From assembly GCF_010730195.1 (NCBI RefSeq), contig NZ_AP022613.1:3968001-4032000 (forward strand): 64,000 nt of DNA. Direction: 5' to 3'. Below, piece after piece: positions 9,064 to 17,865 of the stretch. The notes under the pieces were generated by a model. The model saw only the letters and a list, made by a program, of their open reading frames with translations. It was not told the DNA's origin and made no database searches. The stretch is from Mycobacterium conspicuum. GTDB taxonomy: Bacteria; Actinomycetota; Actinomycetes; Mycobacteriales; Mycobacteriaceae. The position numbers and the translations under genes are program-made. Within the stretch, counting starts at the first letter, position 1; every line of letters starts with the position of its first letter.

Positions 9064-9231
9064 CGACCGTCTCCTTCCGCATCGGCTGGCTTCGTGACGA
9101 TAACCAACGCTGCGGACAAGTCACCAACATGCGCACGCCCGGCACGCCGCCGTACCCGGTCGCGCGCGGTCACTGGCTTGTTTTCATTGTGTCGCCCCAG
9201 TCAGCCCCAGCACTCGGCAGTTCTGCTTTCC

Positions 9232-9405
9232 AACCCCGCTGCCGACGCCAAGCTGCTGGCCGATCTGGTCCGCACCGACCGGCACAACCACCGCTCGATG
9301 GCCAGCGACAGCTCCGAAGCCGAGGCGATCAAGGTCCTCGCCCGCGGGCACCAGAACCTGATCTGGGCCCGCACCCGGCACACCAACGCACTGCGCTCAG
9401 CACCT
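9232..9405 (+). pseudogene. IS110-family transposase fragment
   Basis: A 58-codon in-frame stretch (NPAADAKLLADLVRTDRHNH, then EAIKVLARGHQNLIWARTRH) resembles the middle of IS110-type DEDD transposases, where a DAxLLAD motif precedes an arginine-rich helix. No start, catalytic N-terminus or C-terminal serine domain is present. It is a relic lying immediately upstream of the kinase-helicase gene, about 170 bp from its start. Confidence 0.6.
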
Positions 9406-9625
9406 GCCAGGAGTCGTTGTCATCCTCGGTGATCTCGGGGACGTTGGAGCCGGTTTCCGACGCTGGTAGCGAATTGGGAGCGTGCTGGCCATGCCCTGGC
9501 TGTCCTGGGTCGCGTTCCCACTCCTGCCGAGGCAACTCGTCTGAGAGGTTAATGCCGGTATTGAGCTCAGCCAGGTGTGCCGCAGCAATTCCGTTGTCGG
9601 CTGGTACTAGTAGACGTTGCTGCAC
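9406..9625 (-). pseudogene. Unassigned coding fragment
   Basis: On the minus strand this reads as protein-like hydrophilic sequence (NGIAAAHLAELNTGINLSDE, later PASETGSNVPEITEDDNDSW), then runs into the IS110 relic. I cannot name the parent family. It has no ribosome site or plausible promoter and is probably the tail of a gene cut by the IS110 event. The following 9626-9840 shows nothing recognisable. Confidence 0.25.
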
Positions 9626-9840
9626 TATTTAATTGCGCTGGGCAACAATGTTATTGGCGTCATGGTTACCGATATATCGCGTCCGGCCCCCCAAGCCGTG
9701 CCATTGTCGCTGGCGAAGGTGCTCTCGCGGCCATCGAGACTTTCTCCGGGGACACACCTACGCTCGACACATCGCTATCGCGCGCCCATCCATCGGTGGC
9801 CGCGCGGGTTAGCCCGCTCTTCGGCAACAATTTCGAGTTC

Positions 9841-11226
9841 TCAGGCACCACAAGGAGATTGCGGTCGCGCCTGCTGCGCGGGAGTGCAGAAGAAAAAACC
9901 CCGACTCGGATCGTCGACTGATTCGGTGGACTTGACGAAGTGCAAGAGCTGTTCCCCAAGAGGCGATGTCTGGAGCGCCGCAATGTATTGCTCCCCTTCA
10001 TTCAGCCCCACTCCACCGCCGCGGGACGAGGTCCTGTTGGCAAGAGTGATCAGCACCCGACCGGCGCCCTGGGCGTTCCACGTGACCGTCCATACCTCGT
10101 CGGTAGAGGCCCCAGAAGCAAGCGTCAGTGTGCCTGAGCCGCCCGGGGCGAGTTGCAGCGACCGACCATGCCCGACCCACCGCGATAGTAGGGGGTCGGA
10201 CGCTGATGGTGTCGGCGGCTGACTCGTCTTGGGTGCGTTACTTATCGAGGGAGTAATCGTAGGAGTGCAATCGTTTTGGTTGTCAATCTCTGCGGCTGCC
10301 CCAGTGAGGACTGTCTGCGACTTGATCGCCGCGTGGCCGCTAGCATCCCAGCCGGCGTGGTAGTCGGTGGTGTTATTCGCCAGACCGAAGGACAAGTAAG
10401 GACCGACCGGAAAGCTCTGGACACCCGAACGGCCCGTTTCGGTGTATTCGACGTCCAAGCGCCACTGGTAGTTTCCTCGGCACGCGTACGTGTCGACCCG
10501 GATTCGCGCATGATCCTTCCCAGACAATACGAAATCCGGCCCAAAAGCCGCCGTTGGCGCGGTACCGTTGCTCGGGCCGGCGGCGCCGGCCGCGACACCT
10601 TCGTCGCGGAAATCGTCGAAGGCGCTATCTAGCTTCCACACGATGTGGCGGTCTGCCGAGTTAGGACCGCAGCCGAAATTGGGGCTGTAGATCCACGCCG
10701 GTGCGGCAAGATCGCGGCGGTCGATGTGCGGAATGATCCGCTGAATCGCGACAGATTTGCCAGGTGCCGCGGATAGATCAATCGCCAGCATCCCGGAAAT
10801 CCAGACACCACCACCGTGGGCAATCAACTCTTTGACGGTGTCGGAACCGGCGTGGAAATCGTTAATGCTTCCCGTTCCAACCGGCATAGCGACCTGTTGG
10901 TTTGCGCAGCCATTCGACGTCGGCCACACGGTCGACACCGCAAGCGCTTTCGTCTCCGGTGTGCCGGCCTCGGTTACCCGCGACGGTGACGCAGTGTGTG
11001 GCCAGATATAGGCAATCGCCGGAGTAATCAGCCCGATCGCCGCGACAACCACCCCGGCTAGGGTGATGCGTTCGCCTTTAGATGGCTTAACCCACAATTC
11101 CCAGCCTTGTGGCGGCGGTCCCCAGCGAGGGTCGGGCTGCCAGCCCGGCGGCGGTCGCCAACGCTTCCACGGCTTCCAACGATTCTTCGGTGGACGAGGC
11201 CAATTCGGTGGGACGTTGAAACGCAT
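9841..11226 (-). CDS. Membrane-anchored extracytoplasmic protein, Pro/Trp-rich N-terminus
   Basis: 461-aa protein of unknown function. Residues 1 to about 48 are rich in Pro and Trp with repeating PPxxW units (PPPGWQPDPRWGPPPQGW), a lead seen in several actinobacterial membrane proteins. One transmembrane helix follows (about 56-76, GVVVAAIGLITPAIAYIW). The remainder should be extracytoplasmic and resembles two modules: about 90-330, Cys-containing and beta-rich, and a C-terminal domain of about 110 residues starting near LLSRWVGHGRSLQL, separated by a Pro/Ser/Thr linker. Cysteines (SNGCANQ, FGCGPN, YACRGN, NDCTP, FFFCTP) could form disulphides. It lies alone between relics, and no function can be assigned. 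Confidence 0.6.
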   Translation of the reverse strand: MRFNVPPNWPRPPKNRWKPWKRWRPPPGWQPDPRWGPPPQGWELWVKPSKGERITLAGVVVAAIGLITPAIAYIWPHTASPSRVTEAGTPETKALAVSTVWPTSNGCANQQVAMPVGTGSINDFHAGSDTVKELIAHGGGVWISGMLAIDLSAAPGKSVAIQRIIPHIDRRDLAAPAWIYSPNFGCGPNSADRHIVWKLDSAFDDFRDEGVAAGAAGPSNGTAPTAAFGPDFVLSGKDHARIRVDTYACRGNYQWRLDVEYTETGRSGVQSFPVGPYLSFGLANNTTDYHAGWDASGHAAIKSQTVLTGAAAEIDNQNDCTPTITPSISNAPKTSQPPTPSASDPLLSRWVGHGRSLQLAPGGSGTLTLASGASTDEVWTVTWNAQGAGRVLITLANRTSSRGGGVGLNEGEQYIAALQTSPLGEQLLHFVKSTESVDDPSRGFFFCTPAQQARPQSPCGA

Positions 11227-11334
11227 TGTGCAACCCTATGCTCCTAGTTGCTCGTCCAGTGTTTATGATCGCCCGTGGCAAAAGTGCAGAATAGCTGCCA
11301 CCGACTCTCACCGGTTCGTTTTGAACGTCATGGC

Positions 11335-12291
11335 CTAAACGCGCGCGGGCCCCACAGCTGATCGACACGACGAAAGTGACGCCAGGCCCGCAGCCAAGGG
11401 GACCGGGCCGGGCGTACGCTGTGTGAGCAACGACCACCCGGAACTACTTGTGCTGCAGAATATTTCACCCAATCGGCTGACATGGGATCGCCAGCCGAAC
11501 CAGTTGCTTAGTCGGGCGGGTCCGGCGACGGCGATCGGGATCGCGGTCGCCACCACCTCCTCCAGCGAGACGGCCTGGTCGGCGCTGGGTTGGCCTCCTG
11601 TGCTAGCCGGTGCGGGCTTCCTGGTGTGCGCGGATCCTTTCGTATCGCTGGCGCAGAACCCCGCCGTCTTTGGTGTACACCGTGGCCAGGTGTTCCGCGG
11701 GAATGGTTTCGAACCACCCCAACAGGCACGGCTCGGGATGGTAGTGACGCTCGTAACCCCAGCGGACGTGGTCAGGGTGCCTGCGGCGCAGCACTTCCCC
11801 GAAATACCAGGCGGCACCTTCGAGGAAGTCGGCGTTAGCCTTGTCTTCGAGCAACTCTTCAGGTCCCGCCGCAACCTGCCGGATCACCGCCTCGAGCTTG
11901 TCGAGGCTGTCGATGCTGACGTCCCAGTCCGCCGCGGATCCGAACTGGTGCTGCCACTCCGCGAATGCCTTGGTGCGCGCGTCGAGCCAGCGCGCCAGCG
12001 TTTCTCGTCGGACCTTTTGCCGCCACTGCGGCGCTTGGCCTGTTCGCGGCGCTTCTGAGATTGCGAGATACGTTCGCGGATCGTTGCGGTGATCCAACTT
12101 TCGAGAGTGTCGCTCAGCCGACCGGGATTGGTTTCAGGTTGGTCGGGGCCGGTGATCCTCCTCGGCCGCACGACCAGGTTGAGCTCCTGGACCAGATACA
12201 CCCCCATCGGGTAGCCGATGTCGTAGGCGTCGTACTGCAGATTGGCCAAGATTTCAAACCCGGCACGCGGACTGCCGCCGATGTTGGCCAC
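11335..12291 (-). pseudogene. Broken hypothetical gene with two frameshifts
   Basis: A protein-like reading can be followed from ATG 12291 (MANIGGSPRAGFEILANLQY) to about 12,020, then in the -1 frame (QWRQKVRRETLARWLDARTK, later YHPEPCLLGWFETIPAEHLA) to about 11,605, then back in the first frame (SADQAVSLEEVVATAIPIAV, ending SNWFGWRSHVSRLGE). The two shifts compensate. The family is not recognised; it lacks obvious catalytic motifs. The final stretch to 11335 may not be genuine coding sequence. It is either a decayed gene or a good gene hit by sequence errors. Confidence 0.45.
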
Positions 12292-12682
12292 GTTGGCGCT
12301 GAACGACCACCGCGACGGCTTGGCGCGGTGCAGGGTTTCGCCGAGTTACCACAGCGCACCGTCGAGGAAATCCTCGCCGGTCATCACGCTAATGGGCGAG
12401 ATTCTTGACGAGGTGTACCAGTCGCCGGCGAGGCTGGCCGCGATCGAGGACGCCTATCAGGCGCGCAGTGAGACCGTCGAGGCCCCAGAAGACGCGTAGC
12501 GCCGTGTTTGCTGTGTCCGATATATTTCGCGCTACAGAGCTTCTTAACGACCTGGTTTTCCCTGGTCAGGCCACAATGCTAAGTCTGGGCTACGGAAAGA
12601 AAATTGGGACTTGGATCGCCGAGTGAGCTTCTACATCGTGGCCTCGCCAGACGCCGGCTGATGTGAACGGCGTTGAGCCTGT
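12292..12682. other. Intergenic with possible gene remnant
   Basis: No complete gene. On the plus strand about 12,390-12,499 reads MGEILDEVYQSPARLAAIED and then a stop, which looks like the end of a small acidic protein, but there is no matching start or ribosome site. The rest shows nothing I can name. Confidence 0.3.
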
Positions 12683-15511
12683 CTATAGCTCGAGCCCGTA
12701 GTCGCGGTCCCACCCGCGGCTACGTTCCCGCGCAACGTCTTGGTGCAATGTGGCGCTGAGTCGTTGGTATGCGGCTTCGCGGGCTTGGGTTTGGACGGTG
12801 TGTTGGCGCCAGGCGTGTGCGCGTTGTGTTAGGCGTTGGCCGTTACGGTCCAGTGAGTCGGCGACGATGGCGGGCAAATGGTTGCGGTCGGTCTGTGCGG
12901 CAACGGCATGCATGGTGCGGGCGCGGTCGTCGTTGGCCAGGATCATCCGGAATCGTTGAGATGCAGCCGTTTTAGTCCCGCGCTGCGCCGGTTGTATACC
13001 GATATTGGCGCCCTGGTGGTCAGCTTCATTAGCGGCGTAGATAGCGAGGTGGTTTTCGTCGCGGCCGCGGGTCATGCCGACATAAGCCATACAGCGGCTG
13101 GCGCGATCGGACAGGATCGTCCAGCAGACTCCAGAGGTGGTGGAGTTGCCGACGGTCAACCCTTGCGCGGAGTGCACCGTGCTGGCGTAGCCGAGCGTGA
13201 TGTGTTCGCGTAGGTAGTCGGCGTCGAAGATGACTCGGGCGCTATCGGTGAGTCGCTCGGCGGCGAGGCGGCCTAGTTGGGCATCGACTTTCACTACGCG
13301 CCAGCGGTTCCCGTTGCGGACCTGATCGATCTGCTGGGACCCGCGGCGATGCTCGGTGCCGGGTTCGACGGCCACGGTGGCGTCGTTGTGGCGGCTAAGG
13401 ATCAGATCGCCGGCACGGGCCTGCTGATCGCGCGCCACCTGCACACTCGGTGCATCAGGCCTGGTGTAGTGGTCGTGCAGGCGCTGGTTAATGGCATCCG
13501 CGATGTCCCAGGTGTCACACAGGATCGCCGCGTCTTTCCCTTCGGCGCGGGCGGTGATGTAGGCGGTGGTGGCATCAGCGGCCATGGTGACCGCGTCGCC
13601 GGTGCGCAGGCGGTCGTGGCTGCGATACCAACCGACGGCTTTGCGTAGCCGGTTGCCGCGCCCCGAACGCAGCGCTAGCGAGGCGTCGCGTTCGGCCGGG
13701 TCGCGCATCCGCCACACCTCCGAGAGGCGCTGCGCCCAGGGTAGGTCAGTGCAGAGCTGCTCGAACATGCCGCCGCGGGCTTTGACCGGGGCCAGCTGGT
13801 AGCCGTCGCCGACCAGGACCAGCTTGGTGCCCGCCGCCGCAGCGGCCTCCAGCAATCGTCGTAGCTCAGGAGTGCCGACCATGGCGGCTTCATCGACCAC
13901 GATGACCGTGCGCCGATCTAGGGTCAGTTGCCCGTCGTCGAGCAGCTGCAGCGCCTTGGCGACGGTGAACCCGCGATCCCCGGCGTCCTCGCGCAGCGCC
14001 TCGTCCACCGCTTTACCGGTGGGCGCGAACAGCAACACCTCTTTGGCGGTGCGCGCCGCGGCGGCGCGCAGTGCACGCAGCGAATGCGTTTTGCCCGCGC
14101 CGGCCGGGGCTTGCAGCGGCTGCACCAGATACGGCGAGTGCGCGATGGCCGCGATAGCGCGCGCCTGATCAACCGACAGGCCCTCGAGGTCGGCGGTGCG
14201 CACATCGAGGCGCGAACGGGTATCGGTCGCGTCGACCAGCTCGAAGATCCGCGCTTCTTCGGCGATGACCGCCGCGACAGTGAACAGCTCGTGTCCTTCC
14301 CGGTGATGCGCGGCGCGCGCCGCGCTGATGCGCACCCCGAACATGTCAACGAGCCCCTCGATGAGATCGCGCGGCTCCCCCGGTGCATCCACCGGCAGCA
14401 GCGCGCCGACCAGCTCGACCAGGTCCGCGCGGGTGAACGCGGCCTTGTCAATCTGTGCCACGGCGCGCACCAACGGTCCGCGCAGCCGCACGCGCGCGGC
14501 GGCGCGCCGCGCGGTGCGCGCCGCCAGATGCGCGGCGCGATCCAGCGCCAGACCGCGCACATCCGCGCGCCAGGCCGCCTTCAGCTCGGCCCACGAGGTG
14601 GCTTCCGGCTTAGCCGGCCGGGTGGCCTTCTGCGCGGCCGCCAACTGCTGCGCGCTCAGCGCGCCATCGACAATCACCAGATTCTGGTGCGCCCACTCGC
14701 GCAACCGCGACGAGCGCCGCGACCACGCCCTAATGCTCTGTTTCGGGACGGCGGCGATCTCGGCCATCCCCGTGAAGGGGTCCACCGCAGCCCATTCCAG
14801 CATCAGCTCGGCGTGCAGTTCGTGACGCAGCACCGCCTGATAGATGACCCCGGCCGCTTTAGCTTCGTGGAACAGCGACTTGGAATCCAGCGACACCAGC
14901 GCGCCGTCGGCGCGGGCCTGGCGGTTAGGAACAATGACATGGGTGTGCAGGTGCGGGTCACCGCAGCGCGAGGTTTCATGCTGGTAGGCGATCGCCACCA
15001 AGCCGGGTAGCCGCTGCAAGTCCTTCATCCCGGTAAGCGGGTTGTGCACTCGGGTATATCCGGCGTGCTGATGCAGATAATCCATGGCCGCGCTGACGGC
15101 GCGCTGATGGGCGACCTGCATCGCTTTCTCGGCCCGGTCATCGGTCAACGCCCGCAGCAACGACACACTCTTAGGCGCGGCGAACGTCAAATCAAACCCG
15201 TGCACGCTGCCCTTCGAAAACGCGCGTCCGGCAGCACCGTTGGGCGCGATACCGTCATCGAGCCAACGCTGCACCACCTCAGGATCAGCTGAACCTCCGT
15301 CGACCGCCCGCCCATCCAGCCCGACCAGTTCCACGGTGCGGGCGGTGTCGCCGGCGATCAACCACGTCGGCGTGCGGGTATCGCCCTCGGAGTAGTACTC
15401 CCCCAGCCCGCCGTTAGCCCGCTGGCGATCCAGACCGGACTGCGCGGCCTGGCGTGCGGTGTCGTTGTAATAGTTGATGCTCCACCGCGACAACCGAGAG
15501 ATCGTCAACAT
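12683..15511 (-). CDS. MobF-family conjugative relaxase (TrwC/TraI-type)
   Basis: 942-aa relaxase-helicase that nicks plasmid or ICE DNA at oriT and leads the strand into a recipient. The start at ATG 15511 has GAGGTG about 9 nt upstream. The N-terminal TrwC domain carries Tyr14/Tyr15 (SINYYNDTA) as candidate nicking tyrosines and the three-His metal motif H187-L-H189-T-H191. The central/C-terminal part is a RecD2-like SF1 helicase: APAGAGKT (K474), VIVVDEAAMVG, LVGDGYQLAPV, and a late STVHSAQGLT and YVGMTRGRDENHL. The C-terminus ends in a basic tail. No type IV secretion or coupling-protein genes are in the window, so the element is mobilisable at best. A hairpin resembling oriT lies just upstream. 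Confidence 0.85.
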   Translation of the reverse strand: MLTISRLSRWSINYYNDTARQAAQSGLDRQRANGGLGEYYSEGDTRTPTWLIAGDTARTVELVGLDGRAVDGGSADPEVVQRWLDDGIAPNGAAGRAFSKGSVHGFDLTFAAPKSVSLLRALTDDRAEKAMQVAHQRAVSAAMDYLHQHAGYTRVHNPLTGMKDLQRLPGLVAIAYQHETSRCGDPHLHTHVIVPNRQARADGALVSLDSKSLFHEAKAAGVIYQAVLRHELHAELMLEWAAVDPFTGMAEIAAVPKQSIRAWSRRSSRLREWAHQNLVIVDGALSAQQLAAAQKATRPAKPEATSWAELKAAWRADVRGLALDRAAHLAARTARRAAARVRLRGPLVRAVAQIDKAAFTRADLVELVGALLPVDAPGEPRDLIEGLVDMFGVRISAARAAHHREGHELFTVAAVIAEEARIFELVDATDTRSRLDVRTADLEGLSVDQARAIAAIAHSPYLVQPLQAPAGAGKTHSLRALRAAAARTAKEVLLFAPTGKAVDEALREDAGDRGFTVAKALQLLDDGQLTLDRRTVIVVDEAAMVGTPELRRLLEAAAAAGTKLVLVGDGYQLAPVKARGGMFEQLCTDLPWAQRLSEVWRMRDPAERDASLALRSGRGNRLRKAVGWYRSHDRLRTGDAVTMAADATTAYITARAEGKDAAILCDTWDIADAINQRLHDHYTRPDAPSVQVARDQQARAGDLILSRHNDATVAVEPGTEHRRGSQQIDQVRNGNRWRVVKVDAQLGRLAAERLTDSARVIFDADYLREHITLGYASTVHSAQGLTVGNSTTSGVCWTILSDRASRCMAYVGMTRGRDENHLAIYAANEADHQGANIGIQPAQRGTKTAASQRFRMILANDDRARTMHAVAAQTDRNHLPAIVADSLDRNGQRLTQRAHAWRQHTVQTQAREAAYQRLSATLHQDVARERSRGWDRDYGLEL

Positions 15512-15560
15512 AGGCGATCACCTCACAACATCAACGAGCGAAACCAGCTGCAGCGGCTTG

Positions 15561-15620
15561 GATTTGGTGACGCGTGCAACGCGCCACCAAATCAGTATTG
15601 CACCCCTTGTGCCAATGTGC
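15561..15620. other. Candidate oriT: strong hairpin upstream of the relaxase gene
   Basis: A 33-bp inverted repeat occupies 15561-15593: arms GATTTGGTGACGCGT and ACGCGCCACCAAATC (14 of 15 pair) around a 3-nt loop. It is followed directly by AGTATTGCACC and a small GCAC/GTGC repeat (15599-15611). A hairpin followed by GTATTG resembles the arrangement recalled for MobF origins such as R388. It lies 50 bp upstream of the relaxase start, where such origins are often found. The nick position is not determined. Confidence 0.5.
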
Positions 15621-15793
15621 CAGACGTATTTTTTGGGGTGTGTTGTATGTAAGTTGTTGCAATGTAGGTCTTTTGGGAAGTTACCATGAGAATTAGGGGA
15701 CGAGAGGGTGACGTCGGGAGAAGTTAGGGTTCTTTGAGAAGAATTGGTAGATAAAGCATTTGATGGGATGGTGGGCGCAGTCCATCCGCCGCG

Positions 15794-16543
15794 CTAGGCA
15801 ATTACGCGGGCCCAGGCGTCGCGAACGGCGGCCAGCGCGTCGGCGGCGTCGACGGTGAGCCGCGTCTGGCCGGCGAGCTGCGATTGCCATTCGGCGTCGG
15901 ACGGAGGCGTGTCGAACACGTAGGAACCAGGCGGCTGATTCGTCGGACCCAATCGCCGGTACAGCTCTAGAGCGGGGGCGTCGATGGCCCCGATTCTGCT
16001 GAGCGCCCACAGGTCCCAGAGATCTCGCGGTGCTCGCCGGTCCGCCCACGTCGCCGTCTTGGACGCGGCGAACGCCGGCAAAGTGGGAACGACAAGTTCG
16101 GCTGCCGGCGCGTCGCGATAGCGCTGCTCCAGGAGGCGGCGCTCCGTGGGCCATAGCACCCTGCCGCGGGCCGAGAGCAATTGGATCCTCACAACCATGC
16201 CGGCGGCGGATCGCAGTATCGCCGCGGCGGTATCGGCCCCACCGCTGAAGGGCGGTTCCAGGGTGAGCCTGCCGTGCGTGCGGGCCAGCGCTCGCGGCAG
16301 TGCCGCGTCCAGATCGGCCGCCACGGACTTCCGATCGTCGATGGCGATCAGGTCGATGTCCTCACTGAGCCGTCCGTCGGGGAGATGTGTACGCGCTAGT
16401 GCGGTGCCCCCAATGAATTGGATTCGGTCGCTGAAGTTGCAACTGAGATATGCCAGCAGATGAGAGATGAGGTGGTCGCGTTCGACTTGTTCGGGTGCGA
16501 CGCCAAACTGCTGTGCGACTTTGGCGCGCTCGTCAGCGTTCAT
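15794..16543 (-). CDS. abiEii: AbiEii/MenT-type nucleotidyltransferase toxin
   Basis: 249-aa toxin half of an AbiE-type pair. Family members are DNA polymerase beta-like nucleotidyltransferases; mycobacterial MenT toxins block translation by adding nucleotides to tRNA 3' ends (established for the family). The active-site signature is clear: IQFIGGTALA (G45-G46) and SEDIDL (D62, D64). A basic patch and WADRRAPRDLWDLWAL follow, the conserved KxRDxxD-like region. The start, ATG 16543, overlaps the upstream antitoxin gene by 11 bases, so the two are co-translated. The C-terminus is complete. It is likely an addiction and phage-defence module of the island. Confidence 0.85.
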   Translation of the reverse strand: MNADERAKVAQQFGVAPEQVERDHLISHLLAYLSCNFSDRIQFIGGTALARTHLPDGRLSEDIDLIAIDDRKSVAADLDAALPRALARTHGRLTLEPPFSGGADTAAAILRSAAGMVVRIQLLSARGRVLWPTERRLLEQRYRDAPAAELVVPTLPAFAASKTATWADRRAPRDLWDLWALSRIGAIDAPALELYRRLGPTNQPPGSYVFDTPPSDAEWQSQLAGQTRLTVDAADALAAVRDAWARVIA

Positions 16544-17192
16544 GTTCTGTGGCGACCCACGATTGCGCGCGGCGCAGCGATGCAGTGCGGCGTTGCTCGG
16601 CGGCCAGAGCCTCTAGGCGCTGGTGATCGCTGCGCTGATACAACATGCGGATCGCCGCGGGCACCTCGTCGGCGGCGTCTCCGAGGTGAGGACGATGCGC
16701 GAGGTCCAGGAGAGTCTGCTCTGGCGTGGTGACGACGGCCGGCCCCAGGGGCGTCTCGACACGTTCGGCATCCAACCTGTCGGTGTCGCGCTTGACGAAG
16801 CGCACGATCGATGGACGGTCCTTGAGCCGAATCGGTCGGTGTTGGCCAGGCACGGCGACAACGGCCGTTGCCAGGGCTCGCGGGATGGCGCCCAGCATGC
16901 GGGCGGCGCTGATACCCATCAGGACCGCGTGGTTCGGCCCGTAGATGGCCGAGGCGATCCCCGCGGCCGTGGCCTCAAGGCTCGGCATCCATTCGCGGCC
17001 AACCATGTCCTGCGGGACGACGACGTAATAGCCATGGGCCACGCGCTGCAAAAGCCCCCTGTCCGCCAGGCGTGCCAGCTCGGGGCCCGGAAAGGCGTAG
17101 GCGACGCCAGCGTCCTCGGCGCGTAGGGTTCGCAACGGTGCGCTCGCAAGGAGCGCCGGGAGCGACGTGTTTCTGCGGTTCACCATCCTCAT
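16533..17192 (-). CDS. abiEi: AbiEi/MenA-type antitoxin, transcriptional regulator
   Basis: 219-aa antitoxin preceding the nucleotidyltransferase. An N-terminal winged-helix-like region (AEDAGVAYAFPGPELARLAD, then GLLQRVAHGYYVVVP) resembles the AbiEi_4 domain that binds its own promoter; a middle domain (about 75-190) follows with the typical PEQTLLDLA motif. There are two possible starts, ATG at 17192 and ATG at 17186. A palindrome lies 20 bp upstream and is the natural operator for autorepression. In this family the antitoxin restrains the toxin without forming a simple blocking complex (type IV in AbiE). Confidence 0.8.
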   Translation of the reverse strand: MRMVNRRNTSLPALLASAPLRTLRAEDAGVAYAFPGPELARLADRGLLQRVAHGYYVVVPQDMVGREWMPSLEATAAGIASAIYGPNHAVLMGISAARMLGAIPRALATAVVAVPGQHRPIRLKDRPSIVRFVKRDTDRLDAERVETPLGPAVVTTPEQTLLDLAHRPHLGDAADEVPAAIRMLYQRSDHQRLEALAAEQRRTASLRRAQSWVATEHER

Positions 17193-17211
17193 TCACTTGA
17201 CTATGCAGGAA

Positions 17212-17228
17212 TTAGGCCATAAGCCTAA
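17212..17228. promoter_or_regulatory. Inverted repeat upstream of abiEi, likely operator
   Basis: Perfect 6-bp arms TTAGGC and GCCTAA separated by 5 bp, 20 bp upstream of the antitoxin start. AbiEi proteins bind inverted repeats in their own promoters, so this is the expected autoregulatory site. Confidence 0.45.
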
Positions 17229-17448
17229 ACAATGCACACTGATAAGGCAACGACCGCACTGGTGGTTTGATGGGCGATCACGTTCCGCGACCCCCCAAGC
17301 AGCGGGACATCGAGTCATCGTTTATTCATCGCCAATGACCACGATTCGACGGTAATTGGCGGGTTCTCAGCGATGCCGGTCATCGTCCAAATACGTTGCA
17401 GCGCAAGCAAACACAGGCAGAATCGAGCAACGGCGAGAGCCCTCAAAT

Positions 17449-17489
17449 CTTAATCCCTAGGTCGCACGTTCGAGTCGTGCCGGGGGCAC
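17449..17489 (+). other. tRNA 3'-end-like sequence, probable attachment-site remnant
   Basis: The 3' half of a tRNA is recognisable: variable-loop-like AGGTC, a perfect T-arm GCACG-TTCGAGT-CGTGC, acceptor strand CGGGGGC and discriminator A. There is no CCA, D-arm or acceptor 5' strand, so it is not a functional tRNA. Integrases commonly duplicate tRNA 3' ends, so this is best read as an att core. A shorter relative lies at 20879-20907. Confidence 0.6.
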
Positions 17490-17508
17490 TGGTTTCGTGT
17501 ATGACGTC

Positions 17509-17672
17509 GGCTGATGCTTGACATATCTATGTCGGGTGATGGGCGAACAGTGTTTCGGCTGATGCTTTACATCTACTTCGGTTGATCCTTGACACTTCTT
17601 CAGATGAAGGAGTTGAGCGTGGCCGAGCAGCGGTATCAGGCCGTGTTAGCGGTGATCAGCGACGGTGTCACG
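17509..17672 (+). mobile_element. IS481-type relic: end repeats plus transposase N-terminus
   Basis: Three related repeats with the pattern GGCTGATGCTTGACAT begin at 17509, 17557 and 17580 and look like transposase-binding repeats of an IS end. They are followed by ATG 17604, encoding MKELSVAEQRYQAVLAVISD, the usual N-terminus of IS481-family transposases. Similarity ends abruptly after about 23 codons. It abuts the tRNA-like att remnant. 17673-17865 holds nothing recognisable. Confidence 0.55.
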
Positions 17673-17865
17673 AGGTGTTCCGCTGCTGGATGCAAAGATC
17701 GTCTCTTGCTGTCCCACGCATAGCGCGATCCGAGCTGCTAAATGTCTGAGTCATGAGCACGACCCCAACATTTTCCCCGCTTGCACTCGCTTGCCGCCGT
17801 CCGCATGATCGGTGGGCAGGGATCGTGGCGAGGACTGACTTAACTTCGTTGCAGTGCTAGGTAGT

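Noticed and set aside
17449..17489. Possible functional tRNA gene
   Set aside because: Only the T-arm and acceptor 3' strand are present; no D-arm, anticodon arm or acceptor 5' strand precedes it.
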